A stretch of 64,000 nucleotides of DNA from Polytrichum commune (lineage: Eukaryota > Streptophyta > Polytrichopsida > Polytrichales > Polytrichaceae). The stretch's first letter is position 1; every line of letters begins with the position of its first letter. Location: the NCBI GenBank assembly GCA_950295325.1, contig OX485805.1, positions 32,537,501-32,601,500 of the forward strand, written 5' to 3'. The position numbers and the translations under genes are program-made. The notes below the pieces were generated by a model. That model was given only the letters and a program-made list of their open reading frames with translations. It had not been told where the DNA came from and made no database searches. Below, one piece after another: positions 1 through 12,108 of this stretch.

Positions 1-1540
1 TAATGGATCCTCACGAATTTGGTCAAATGGAGTTGTGAAAACATGAATGTGATATCCATTCCCTCACCCGGACTAGGACGCTTAAGGGTGGGCGGTTTGG
101 CCTCACAATGATCCTAAACTACCGGGTGATAGTGGAGAGGTAACCATTTTCAAATGGAGTGGTTGGCAGTATGATTTCCGTTGTGAAATCTTCTCTCTAC
201 TTTGTAGGAAGAAAACTAGCTAGGTAGGTAGGAAGCCAAGAGTCCACTCACTACAATGTAGGCAATTAACCCCATTGTGCACCAAGAGGATTCTTGAACA
301 GGGTAGGACCAATGGGTTCAAATCCACGTCAAATTACCTGACTTTGGTTATTTATATTTATTTATATTAATATTCATTGATTATGCTTCATATGAATTGA
401 AATTATTGTCATTTTTTTTGGCATGAATACCTCTATGTTTGTGTTCCTTCTATATTTGATCTCACATGGATGTTGTGGTTAGCATTTTTCTCTCACGAAA
501 AAACCCAGGGTTCCAAACAGGGAAGACTTTAAGGATGTCAATGACTTAGCCTAGATGTCTAAATTAATTACTTGATAGGGAAATAAGATTAAAAACTTGG
601 GTAAATTTCTCCTTTAAAAACATTATTAGGCTCATTCTAGTGAAGAAATGGATTTGTTTGAGGTCTCCCATTTCATTGTACACGCCAAACTCAAACTTCT
701 CAATGCATTTTCTCAGTCCATAGTTTATTGGTGTTCATTTGTTTATTCGACATGCGGTGCATGAGCACAAGCACAATCATAGTCAATTGCCTTTGTTTGG
801 ATCGTCATATTGTCGTCTCATATACGAAGGTTAGGGGCACCTTGACTTGTCCATAGTCTTGAATTGATTAATGTGAAAATTTAGTTTAATTTCATCATAA
901 CATTATTGAGCAGTGTGCGTTTGTTCAATCTGCACTAACTAGGGCATCCCATGATTATATTATCGGGACCCACATAAGTGAATGCCCACTGCTTAATAAT
1001 GTGTTGATCCAATAGGTATTGCAGTAAGTCTTTAAATATCGAGATAAACGAATAATGAAGCAAACTTGATGCGAGAGTCAATATGTAGCACCAAATAGTT
1101 ACTCTAGACAGTAAACTGCACATCACTATCATATTGTAAGCTCTTATAATTTCACAAAAATAAACTAGCTTAAATATATATTGTGCTATAGTCTAATTAT
1201 ACACATAGAATGTTTAATAATGAGAAAATAGTCTTGAGGGGAAAATATTGACATTCTTGTGGATTCAATTTCAGGTATTCTAATCATATTCATTGACAAT
1301 GTTTCACTTGAATCTCACTTGTTCTTAAGGTTGAATTTGCTTATTGACAAGTATTTGTAAGGTATGATTCTAGCACCTTACATAACAGATTATGCCCCCC
1401 CCCCTAGCTTGGTCATTCAACTGAATAATATTATGTCTTCTTGTTGTTGATCACACTCCAGACATCGTCTTGAAAATATAGACCATGGTTATAAAATGTG
1501 TAGAGTCTTAAATCACATGAGAGAGTAGTCTATGGTCTAG
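1..1540. other. Gene-free stretch with scattered repeat fragments
   Basis: I see no credible gene here. A short tRNA-like segment near 288-345 (GGGTTCAAATCC resembles a Pol III B box) matches a segment near 37126-37190. A motif near 940-970 (GGGCATCCCATGATTATATT) recurs near 26186-26215, which marks an old dispersed repeat. A run of nine C lies near 1386. Open frames are short and unrecognised. Confidence 0.5.
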
Positions 1541-1544
1541 AGGT

Positions 1545-3831
1545 CATTTACCTTGAGCTCTCAAGGTTAATGCAATCTTGCTTTCGTGATGGGCTTCTTA
1601 GTTTTGTATTGATTTTGTACCCGTTTTATATGATGCTGCATTTTGTGTGAACACATGGCATGAGCGCATGGGCCACCCAGGAGTTTCAATGATGAGACGA
1701 ATTATTCCAAACACAAAATTCACAAGGTTTCATACCTTTCAATAAATTCGACACTTGAAGTTTGTGTCTTTTTGTGCTTGGAATAATTTGTCTCATCATT
1801 GAAACTCCCGGGTGGCCCATGCGCTCGTGCCATGTGTTCACACAAAATGCAGCATCCTCCCCTTCGGATGAACAAATTAAAGGAACGATGTACATGTCTG
1901 AGGAGTATGCCGGGATATTTTCAATTGGGCATCCTTCACGATCCAAAGTCTGTAACAACTCTTGATTGTCTTCCTCAGCTGTACGAAGGTGAAAACCGTT
2001 GCGACGAATATCCTGGAAACTCAATAAATTCTTTGTGGACGTTGGTAAATAAACATCTCTAGAGATACGTATGTATGTACCTCCAGGCATAACAAGACAT
2101 GCTTCACCAATTTGATATGATATCAAATGGCTACGAGTGACGCTTGTGATACGTTTTGTCATCATAGGACCTAAATACGAAAAACAACTCTTGTCACGGA
2201 GAACAGTGTCAGTGGTAGCACTATCTACAAACAAAGAAGTATTCGAAGTATTAGGTTCAGTGTTACTAGAGATGATATGAGATTCCATATCTCCAAATGG
2301 ATCCGTCGCCGTTTCATCATATGGTGTTTCCATGTGCTCCACATGTGTGGCGTGTGCGTCATGTCGCTCGCCGTGCTCCTTGTAAATTATAAGATGAAGG
2401 GCAGTCTTACAATTCTTTGCAATATGGCCCTTGGTCCCACACTTTAAACACGTACGAGTATCTTGAAAAACCAGTTGTGTGGATGGAGATTCTGAAAAAC
2501 GATCCTTTTGTGAAGATTGTGGAGTGGGTCGCTTGTATGTTCGTTGAGTTGTCCTCTGCAATGGTGTTCGATTCATTTTCTTCGACTTTGATCTTCTCTT
2601 CGATCCTTGGGATATGAACCTCGTCGTCGGCACATGTGTTGCGTGACTCTGCATGGGAAGCATTCCAGTAGGTCGTTCTCCATGATTCTTCAACAACAGT
2701 TCGTTATGTTTCTCAGCAAGTAGTAACATTGACATAAGATCTGAATATTTTGTGAATCGCATGTTTCTATATTGCTGAGCCAATATAATATTGGCAGCAT
2801 GAAATGTGGATAGAGTCTTCTCTATCATTTGCGCATCATCAATCGGTTCACCACACAAAGATAGTTGTGATGCTATTTTATACATTTCAGTATTGTACTC
2901 AGCTATAGTTGGATAATCTTGAACTCGAAGATGTATCCAATCATAACGAGCCTTTGGCAGAAATACTGTTTGTTGGTGATTGAACCGATTTTGAAGTGAC
3001 ATCCACAAAACATGAGCTGATGTTACAATAAGGTACTGCAACTGCAATGTTGGGTCCAAATGATGTCGCATGAAAACTAGTGCTTGAGCATCAAAAGGAT
3101 CTGTAGGAATTTCTAGAGATGGTTCTCTATTTTCTTCGCAAGGTTGCGTGCCTGAAGATGTAGTTTGATGTCAAGGGCCCAAATTAAGTAATTTTCTCCA
3201 TCAGGTGTAAGAGGAGAGAAACTTAATTTTTCTAGGTGCGTGATTTTACCTCTGGAATCACAATTCTATATTGTATACTATCCTCTCAAACAATTATTTT
3301 CCTCCCTAACACCCTAGTGGCTTCAAGGAAACAACAACTTCTAACCCCAAATTCAGTGCTACAAATCCTATACGGAAATATCCTATACGCTCTATACGCT
3401 CTATACTATATTTTACTATGCCTTTCTCTCCATATCACGACATCATATTTGGCTACGCATTTCTTTCCTTTATCTCACAACACTCAACAAAAGCACCGTT
3501 CAACAAAAATCCACTACAAAATCACAACTCCGTTGCTTCGAGCTTCGTGTTGATAACGTGATATGAAACGGGTACAAAATCAATACAAAAATAAGAAGCA
3601 CATCACGAAAGCAAGATTGCATTAACCTTGAGAGCTCCTCCTCCGAGCTCTCTCTTTTATATCCCAAAGGAACTCATAGTCTTATCCTTCTTTATCCATA
3701 GTATCTAGGAGATACTTTTAGAAGTCTTAAGTCTTACTAATCTTAGACTTAAGTTTCCTTTTCTATGTACATAGATCTTTTCACTCTAAATGACGAGGTT
3801 GGGTCTACAGACACCTAGTCATCGACAACAG
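1545..3831 (-). mobile_element. Copia (Ty1) LTR retrotransposon remnant, broken
   Basis: The minus strand encodes Copia gag-pol parts in order: a gag (UBN2-like) region, a CCHC zinc knuckle (CLKCGTKGHIAKNC), an aspartic-protease segment (LFVDSATTD) and a GAG-pre-integrase segment (WHERMGHPG). One LTR lies at about 3560-3831 and begins TGTTGTCGATG when read on the minus strand. It is followed by TTATCAACACGAAG, the half-tRNA-Met type primer-binding region common in plant Copia elements. At 1545-1720 a piece of the same LTR and of the pre-integrase region lies in the opposite orientation, so the left end is rearranged into an inverted structure. Core integrase, reverse transcriptase and RNase H are absent. 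The element is a fossil. It retains one long open stretch, so it may be of moderate rather than great age. Confidence 0.85.
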
Positions 3832-6455
3832 TGTCATAATAATAAATGTGTTTGTTGGTGCAACACAATAGCAAGTGGAGGCAATTGTCATTGTCTTTTA
3901 GTGGGCAAAGGTTGCATAGTGGGAATATGCCATGTTTGAGGATAGTTTTTCCTGGTAGTTTCCGAGGTATCGACTAGATCGGAATCTCAAGACTTGTGTG
4001 ATTTGCGCATTAGTAATTGCGAGCCAAAATGTTAGGCTAATAGTTTCACTATAGATATTTTAGTGATATGTAGATGGAAATTATACTTCCATGGATGAAA
4101 GTAGGGAACCATGAACGGAATTAGGCGGTCAGAACTATATTCATGGGATTAAGAGCCTCTAGTCGATTAGAATTATCATCTTCCCCCTCTTGCCATGAGG
4201 GGGCAAATGGAGGAGAGAAAGACAAGTTTTGTTCAAATAGTCTTGAGCACAGAGAAATGAACAATAGACTAGCCTCTGTCAACAAATTAGCTACTTGTGA
4301 GGTTCTCCTTTTCAATTTCAAAGAATATAGTTCATCTCAAAAGGTGTGAAGCCAAGAGGACAAGTGTCGAAGGGAGTGATTCCTAAACTTGAAACTATTG
4401 TCAAAAATATCGTGTGAAGCATGCATATATTGCATTCTGATGGAAATGAGCATGTGTCCATAGTTGAATGTGGATTATTGTGCAACTATAGACATGAGTT
4501 TATATTGAATGTGATATGATCACTAATATTAGTTGTTTGAGTATATGAGCATTAAGCCACTCCATAATGGAATATGACAAAGCAACGTGAGTGTAATCAA
4601 TACAAATGTCTACAACAATTTGTTAGATACCTCTAAGTGACTTGGAATAAGGATGAAATGAGGAATCTTTGTGATAGAAGAAGGGTGTGAGATTTACAGC
4701 TTGTGGCTGAAGATGTGAGTGAAATTGGAATGTGAGTGAACAAGTAATGGTTTTTGTGAGTTAAAGAGTGGCACGGGGAGAATCATGCCGTAGAAACTAA
4801 GCTAAAGAAGGGATCGAGGTGATGAGAAATCTCCCTAAGTAAGAGTGGATTGAGATACATTTGAACAATATGCTTTGAGAGATTGATAACATGGTAAAAC
4901 CATTGTTTACGAGTTAAGAACATCTCAATGTAGAGAGAAGGAAAATCAAATAGCATTCATCCGAGAGTGAGTAAGGAAACTCTCAATGAAGAGCAGAGTA
5001 AATACTTGAACTTGAAGAGCATAAGTAAAACCATTGGCTGAGGAAGGTGGTAATACAATGCGTCACATAAAGTAGTGTCAACCAACACTCTAAGAAAGAG
5101 GTTCTAAGTGAATGAGCATGAATGAAGCATAAACATATGGAGAGGATGACAAAGAAAGAGATCATTGTTGATTGAGAGCAACTAAGCGTTACCAAGGATT
5201 AGCATGGGAGAGGAAACTATTGGTGATATTGAGACCTTCTGAGAGGGAAGTGGAAGGGATGAACTCTATGATAAAGTTTATGATTATAGTTGACATAAAA
5301 ACTATAGTCTTTGGTGTGTCGGTAATTTTCCCTATTACCAATTGAGAGTGATGAGAATTGATTCTAACTAGTTGGGTAATTGTGAGGATAATAGATAATA
5401 GCACTGTAGTATGTCAACCAATGAGGAGAAACTCTAGATTGTCAAGGAGATTTAGGCATGAGTTGTCCTAGAGATAAGTAAGAGTATTAAATGGATACGT
5501 AATCTACGAACCATGATCTATGAGAGTGAAGTATATGCTAACCAACTCAACCATGGTTTTGTGTGTTATCATGTTTGTTATTATTAATGTTGCAAGTTGT
5601 GCAGGGTAATCAAGACTATAGCATGAACTTGGTTTTAGCTATTAATTACATAACTATAAGTAACAATTGAATCTTGGAAATAGCAAATGAATAATTTGTC
5701 TTGCATTGGAATTAACATTGACCAATTAATGAAGGAACTTGCCTTAGGGTGCACCTTTCATTACACGTGTGAATATACGTGAGTGCACAAAAGGGGTATT
5801 AATTTGAACTTTTCCATATTATGTACACATATGCTACACAAATTATAACTCGTAGTTATGTACATGTATGGAGTAACGTTTATACTTGTATGGTAGGGTC
5901 ACTAGATTTTATGAGATTAGTATTAATATTGGATGAAAATAGGATGAACAACTTTCTCATTTCTTTATCTTATTCATGTATGTGTGGAAGAGAAATTAAA
6001 AGGGTTTTGGAAGGGGTGATTGAACTGAGAATTCTTGCTTAGGGTTGCAAGGAATGGATGGCGCTTCTTTGTGACATTTATTTGTGGGTGATGCGAGTGG
6101 TTGATGCAAGTGGTTGCGGGTAGTTGATGCCTTTGTTAAATCATGTGCAACATGATTTATGTGAAGGTGTTTATTCCCAGTGAGTTTTCTCTCAATCACT
6201 TTTGTAGCTTTAATAAACCTCCAATGTGTGCAACAATTTGGATCAATTAGATAGGGATCACAATTTTTGCAAGTTCTAGGATCAAGCATGGAGATTATTA
6301 GAGCATACCCTTCCTTGAGAGTTTGTACCCTAGATTTTTGTTATTTTAAGTCATAGCAAAACGCCTAACTATAATGGCACTTTGAATATACACATTAGAA
6401 AAGTAAATTATTTACATTCAAAACAAAACACAACAAAGGGCCAACTACCTACACC
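3832..6455. other. Gene-free stretch
   Basis: No recognisable gene, RNA or mobile element. Open frames are under 100 codons on both strands and show no known motif. The region is AT-rich with long purine-biased runs. Confidence 0.45.
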
Positions 6456-6459
6456 ACAT

Positions 6460-6590
6460 GGCAAGGAATGACAATGAGGGATGTATAATGAATTTGTCCA
6501 AGGCAATGACGATGAGGGATGCATAATGAACTTGTCCACGGCAATGACAATGAGGGATGCATAATGAACTTTCCATGGCAATGACACGTG
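6460..6590. repeat. Minisatellite, ~45-bp unit, about three copies
   Basis: The phrase GGCAATGACNATGAGGGATG followed by ATAATGAA recurs at about 45-60 bp spacing in roughly three and a half diverged copies. The last copy ends near GGCAATGACACG. No coding potential is apparent. Confidence 0.75.
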
Positions 6591-9500
6591 TTTGTTTTAT
6601 TCGGCTATGTAGTTTTGGATGTTATTTGGATTGTAGTTATAGTTAGGTGGGAGTTGGGTGGTCAATTATGAATTTGTGCATATTGTTGATAAAGATGTTC
6701 TTTATACAAGTACAACCTCTTCAAAAAGAATCACTTTCATTTATGAAGGGAAAATATTGAGAGTAATTGAGTGATGAAGCATTTCCATGTGTTCCCATCA
6801 TAGACACTTCTAATGCATCCTGCCATTTTAAAGTTAAACTTAACAAAGTAGTCTCCTTCATGTCCATGTTATCACTAAATTAGAGGTGTCCTCTCACCCT
6901 TAGACTCTTCCACCTCTTTAAATATGTGACATATAAAGGGCAGACTTTAAACCCTCTATTAGGGAATTAACTATCAATATATTACAATCTTTGACCAAGT
7001 AGAATCTTATCTTCACCTTTTTCTAGGAAGAGCTCCCATAGAGTCCCCCGTAATGGAAAAAAATATTTTTTTATGAAGAGGACCCAACTTGAAGTGATCA
7101 TATGGAGTGGATATATGGAACATATAGTGAGGCTACTATCCTCTAGACTAAATCTATCATATTTATATGCCCAAATGGAATGTTTGGTGTACAAAGTATT
7201 GTCATGTCATTACATTGATCAATTTTTGTGCACATCATTTGTGGACATGCCATTCTAGGAATTCAAGCACAAAATCTTTCTTGATAATTTGTATCATGGA
7301 GCTTGAATGAGGAAATTGAAGAATCATAAACTCTTATTTTGCAAACATGGCCAAAGACACACTATCATGCTCATAACCTCATGGAGAAAAACAATGTAAA
7401 ATCTTCATATGAATATCCACAAAGATATCAAAAAGAGTTATACCAACAATATGTAATAAGCACTTGGAATGGTGCATTCCCCTACACAATAAGGTAAGGC
7501 ATGCTGAAACCAACACCCAAAAATCTTATAGTAAAAGTAATGCACCCTACGCTTTGGTTCAACAATTTCAGTATTGAAAATTAGATTCCACACGTGATAT
7601 TATGAGTCACAACCAATGACACATTGACGCTTATCAAAATTCTAAAAAAAATTAATATCATCCTAGACCAAAGAACAAGGCACAACAATTCTTAATTTTG
7701 AGAATGCCCATCACCTTAGAATTAATGTCCATAATGGTTCTTGAATCACCTACCAATAATACTTATCACTTCTGCACGTCAATTTCAAATAAGACATACT
7801 TTGGTGCATTGAAACCCCTTTTTAATTGCTCACAAGAAACACTTCAAATCTTATCAATCCAACAATAGGAGCTACTATGAGAGTGCTTAAAGTAATATTG
7901 CAAAGCATCATATACCTTCTTATATTATCGTGAACATATGCAAGAATCTCCCTTATAAGGGGTCCCAATGCGACATTGGCACTTGAAGTGGAGCAAAAAA
8001 ACATTCGTGAGTTTAGGGTTTAGGGTATAGGGTTTAGTAGCATATTACTCCTCTAATGCAAAGTACGAAGAGGTAGCACTAACCATTTTCCTTGAAGCTC
8101 TCACAGAATTGATGTTGGACTGCTTTCAATGATGTGCATATAACTATACCACCAACCTCGTATAATTTACAACCTTATATAATTGGACTCCCAACTACCT
8201 ACTATTCACCATCACAAATTATGTCCACCGGGAGTTATTAAACCCCACCCGTGACTTGGCACGAGCCTATCCAAGTTTTGTTGTTGTTGTTGTTGTTGTT
8301 TGTCATTTGCAAGCAAGCTTCGGCTCGTCCGGCAATGTGAGAATTGAAGGTGGAAATTGTTTGAGTGATAGCAATCAATGGGCGAATGATGAGCTTCAAC
8401 CACAATGACTCGTACTCTCATGTTCTTACCCGATTTGGTGCAACAACTTACTCTTACTCTTATCCCCGATTGTCACACCTTCTAGAAGCGCGATGCAATG
8501 CCCACTCATGAAATTTGAAAGGTTGGTATTGCCATCATTTATAAATCTCTTGGTTCTTACCACTCCGTTTTGGCCCAACTTCTTATGTGCAATGGAGTGC
8601 ATGCTCGTGGGCATTGCGAGCCGCGCCCCCTTTAATTGAGAGCTTGGACTTGTAATTTTTAGGAGTCCACGAGCTATCATTCAAAGCTCAAAACATCCAG
8701 AGTTTCACCGATGTCAAGCTCTCAAAACTTTGTAGTGCATTGAGTGTAAAGTGGTCGTTGCTCAAAGTGATAAAAAGAGTCATGGAAATGACACTAAACA
8801 ACGGAATCGTTGATTGGTTGGTCTGGGGCCCACAAAACCATAGCTGGAATTGTTGATATTCTTGAGCAATCTCCATAAAGCTTGTTTAGGACTTTGCTAG
8901 AGAGTGTCACAAACATTCAAGATGGGATCCAGAAAGGCACCATTTAAGTGTTGTAAGCATGGCAAAATGCTCAAGTTCTCAAGTTGAAAGCTCAAGTATG
9001 AAGTGGACTTTAGTGAACAAAGAGTGTGTAAGACGTTCCCCCCGCCAATGAGAAGGCTCCTTTCTTCAACACTCAACCTCTCTAATGTAAATGGGGACTA
9101 GCTTACAAGAAACCTAGGTCCTCCAACACGCTCCAAGTTTACATGATGGACCACCATGTAGAAGTCATTTGATTTACCAACATTACATCATGGGCAATTG
9201 AAGAACATGTAAATCCATCACAATGGTCGATTTGCAATTATTTCGGCAATTCAACATGTGTACTCTAGGACTTGAATCATAGCAACATTCACATTCTTCC
9301 AACCACCCCCTATTTAATAAGCCTAATTGTTCCTTGGTACATAGGTAGGGCTAGGTTGTAGGTGGAGGCTTGTCAGTGAAGGCATATTGCAACCCTCATC
9401 TAGAATCTCCATCACCTTTTAGTTAAATGCAAAGGCATAAGGGTATAACCTAGCATTATTTGGGGGAGATTCTAGTATATGCAAACCACGATTCCAAGGG

Positions 9501-9653
9501 CTTGAGAACAACTACATGGGAGCTGAACAATGTTATTGACTTTCCATGTAAAGTAAAAAAAGAAAAAGAAAAAGAAAAGAAAAGTGGTGAAGCACCATTG
9601 CCCTCTTTATATTGGCTTGTGGGGCCAAATTATGGCACTTTGTAAGTGAACTA
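6591..9653. other. Gene-free stretch
   Basis: No recognisable gene. A short (GTT)n microsatellite lies at about 8277-8300. Near 8011-8036 there is a short degenerate run of TTTAGGG-like units, the plant telomere-type motif, too short to be a telomere. Short open frames at 8212-8876 (minus) have no recognised motif; one owes its poly-glutamine to the (GTT)n tract. Confidence 0.45.
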
Positions 9654-10250
9654 CACCGTGTATGGTATTTAGTGTCACATTCGTGATAGTGCCACTTACC
9701 CTATTTTGAGGTGTATGCTAGGTTACATTATTGACCAACAACTTCATCATTAGTGTCACCTCATGACACTTGGCATTCAAATGCGCTTACTAATATCTTG
9801 ACATGAGTATGTTTAATAATGTTATGAGGTGCATCCCTATGTTACACAATGGTTTTCAAGTTGGCTAAAGTGTACACAAATGTCACTTGGCATTAGTATG
9901 CACAATAATATCTTCCTCTAGCATACTAAAATGTAAACACATGGCACTAGCCGTTAATATGCTTAATGATATCTTCCTCTTGCACACTAAATTGTAAACA
10001 CATAACACTTGCCAGTGGTATGCTCAACATTATCTTCCCCTTGCATACTAACATGCAGAACTATCATCTCAAGCATCCCAATGTGCTATGCTAATTGTCA
10101 CAATGTAAATAAGGTTTCACTTTATAAAATGTTTATGTTGACGAATAGTATCATGTTGGCAATTACCATATGTGACACCTTGAGACCTTTAGGGATCTAG
10201 TTTAGGCCCTTCACAAATAGTGCACATAACACCAAATACCATAAATGATG
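9654..10250. mobile_element. TA-flanked MITE, family A copy 1
   Basis: Terminal inverted repeats CACCGTGTATGGTATTTAGT on the left and, read inverted, CATCATTTATGGTATTTGGT on the right are each flanked by TA. The 597-bp body has no coding capacity. It holds an internal array of roughly 65-bp subrepeats (9890-10050) built on TATCTTCCTCTTGCATACTA. Copies with the same ends lie at 30884-31430 and 37352-37890. TA flanks suit a Tc1/mariner-type non-autonomous element, but no transposase is present to prove the superfamily. Confidence 0.8.
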
Positions 10251-10252
10251 TA

Positions 10253-12108
10253 CTACAGCCCCATGCCGTCTTGGCTGGTTGCATCATTGCATATGAAATA
10301 ACATCCCAGATCATCCCTACACCGTTCATGGCTAATCAAAAAAAAATTTAACGGTACGTGATGACCATTCAACCTTTCCAAAATGTATAGGAGAATGGGC
10401 CCCTATAATCTTTCAACACATAAAAACCTTTTTGTTTCGAGAACTCAAATCTCATTTTGAAACTCTTTCTAAGCACCCATTTTATGAGGATTGGAGTTTA
10501 ATCACCTGCGAGTACAGTATCTTCATCGTTATAATATAATCTTACCTTGGGTTTTTGCAACTTGGGCATTTCTTTTTTCAAACTTGAGAACCCACCCATA
10601 GATTTTGCTCTATACCACCAACCCCTTTATTTTATTTTCAAATTTTCAAGGAATGTGAAATGGCAAGGATTATTGGAGTGATGAAGCCACTAACATATTA
10701 CATTACATTTTTCATCCAAATATGGACTCATTCAGCCACAATTTGGTAATTTCATTCAAATTTTATGGTTTTGGGGGATGCTTGTGTGATATCCCTTATT
10801 TCACCTAAGATAATAGGGCTGCTCAATACTGAATAGCCTCACTTGTATGATATGTATTTGGATGCTCTTTGACTTTGAGTAGAAGTTGATTTAGACTTCG
10901 TGACATATTAGAATCTGAATTATTTTCTGGACGCTTTTTGTGGTTACATGCAAAACGTGTTTCCTAGAGCTCAGTCTGCCATTACTTAGGGTACCTTTAC
11001 ACTAGGGAGCTTGAGAACTGAAAAGAAAGCATCCTTCTCATTTCCCAAGAGCCTCTTAGTCAAGCTTGTTCACACAATTCCAATTTCCATTTGGAGCTGT
11101 CAATTTGAGAGCTCAAGCTTTCCATTGGGTATACATTGCCAATTAGATCACACCTTCATGGATCCCATTTAAGACACCCATGACAAGCTCTGACACCATC
11201 TGACAAGTACTCCTCCAAGTTACTTCTCGAAGGTCGCTTGGGATTGTTGAGGGTTCAAGCTCACAATTTGTGGGTCCCAAACTAATGAGCATGTGAACAT
11301 TCTTCAGCTTGTCATAGAACCTATTTTGTTGGAGACAATTTCCTCATTATGATCTCACTTTGAGCATGGCCATTTTACACTCTCTCAAACTATTGAAAGC
11401 TTCCAGATTCGTCAGCCTTTAGATTAAAGCTTGTCAAATCCAAAAATAAAACTCTGAAAAGCTCTCTTGTCCTCAATTCAAGTGTAAAGGGGCCTCACAA
11501 ACCAAGGATCCATAAGCTCCTTCTGTGTTGACATTACTATACTGCCCAAGCATACCCATCAATCAACCACACTGTCACTCACAATAATCAGCTACAAATG
11601 TACAAAATATAAGATGGACTGGCACAACCACACATATCATCAACAGAACCAATACACTAAAATTTGTGTTACCTGGAACATCAGGGTCCTCCCTCAATTC
11701 TCAGTGCCAAAAGTTTCCAACTCACTTTCAAAACTGAGCTAAAATCCAATTCATGGGTCTACTTGTGGAATCACTTCACAAAAACCAGTTATGTTTCTTT
11801 CTCAAGAGGTGTAAAAAATACTACCAAGTTCAGTAAGATACACACTACCAAATATATGAGACAGAGCTGCGAAGTCCGTCATGCACCCCCGCAAGTCGGA
11901 AATATCTGCCAACTAATGAGCTTGATGACACAAAATATGGTACAGCTGGAATTTGTGACATTATACCTCTATGTGGAGGCAACAAAGGCTTACGGCATTC
12001 CATATACGTCTGTACATCAAATTTTAGTTGCAAAATGCCAGATGCACAACTATAAGATGCTGTAAGGAAGGCGATTTCAGTCGCATTTGGTTGCATATTT
12101 GAAGGAGG
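10253..12108. other. Intergenic stretch downstream of the SMP/C2 gene
   Basis: No gene recognised. The part near 12.1 kb probably holds the 3' untranslated region and poly(A) site of the minus-strand gene that ends at 12109. A plus-strand open frame at 11664-12065 (133 codons) shows no motif and is treated as chance. Confidence 0.4.

Noticed and set aside
8011-8036. TTTAGGG-like run as an interstitial telomere
   Set aside because: Only about three imperfect units; too short to mean more than a telobox-like motif.
7240-8130. Possible retroelement pol remnant
   Set aside because: A few phrases looked suggestive on both strands, but no motif of protease, integrase or reverse transcriptase could be aligned.
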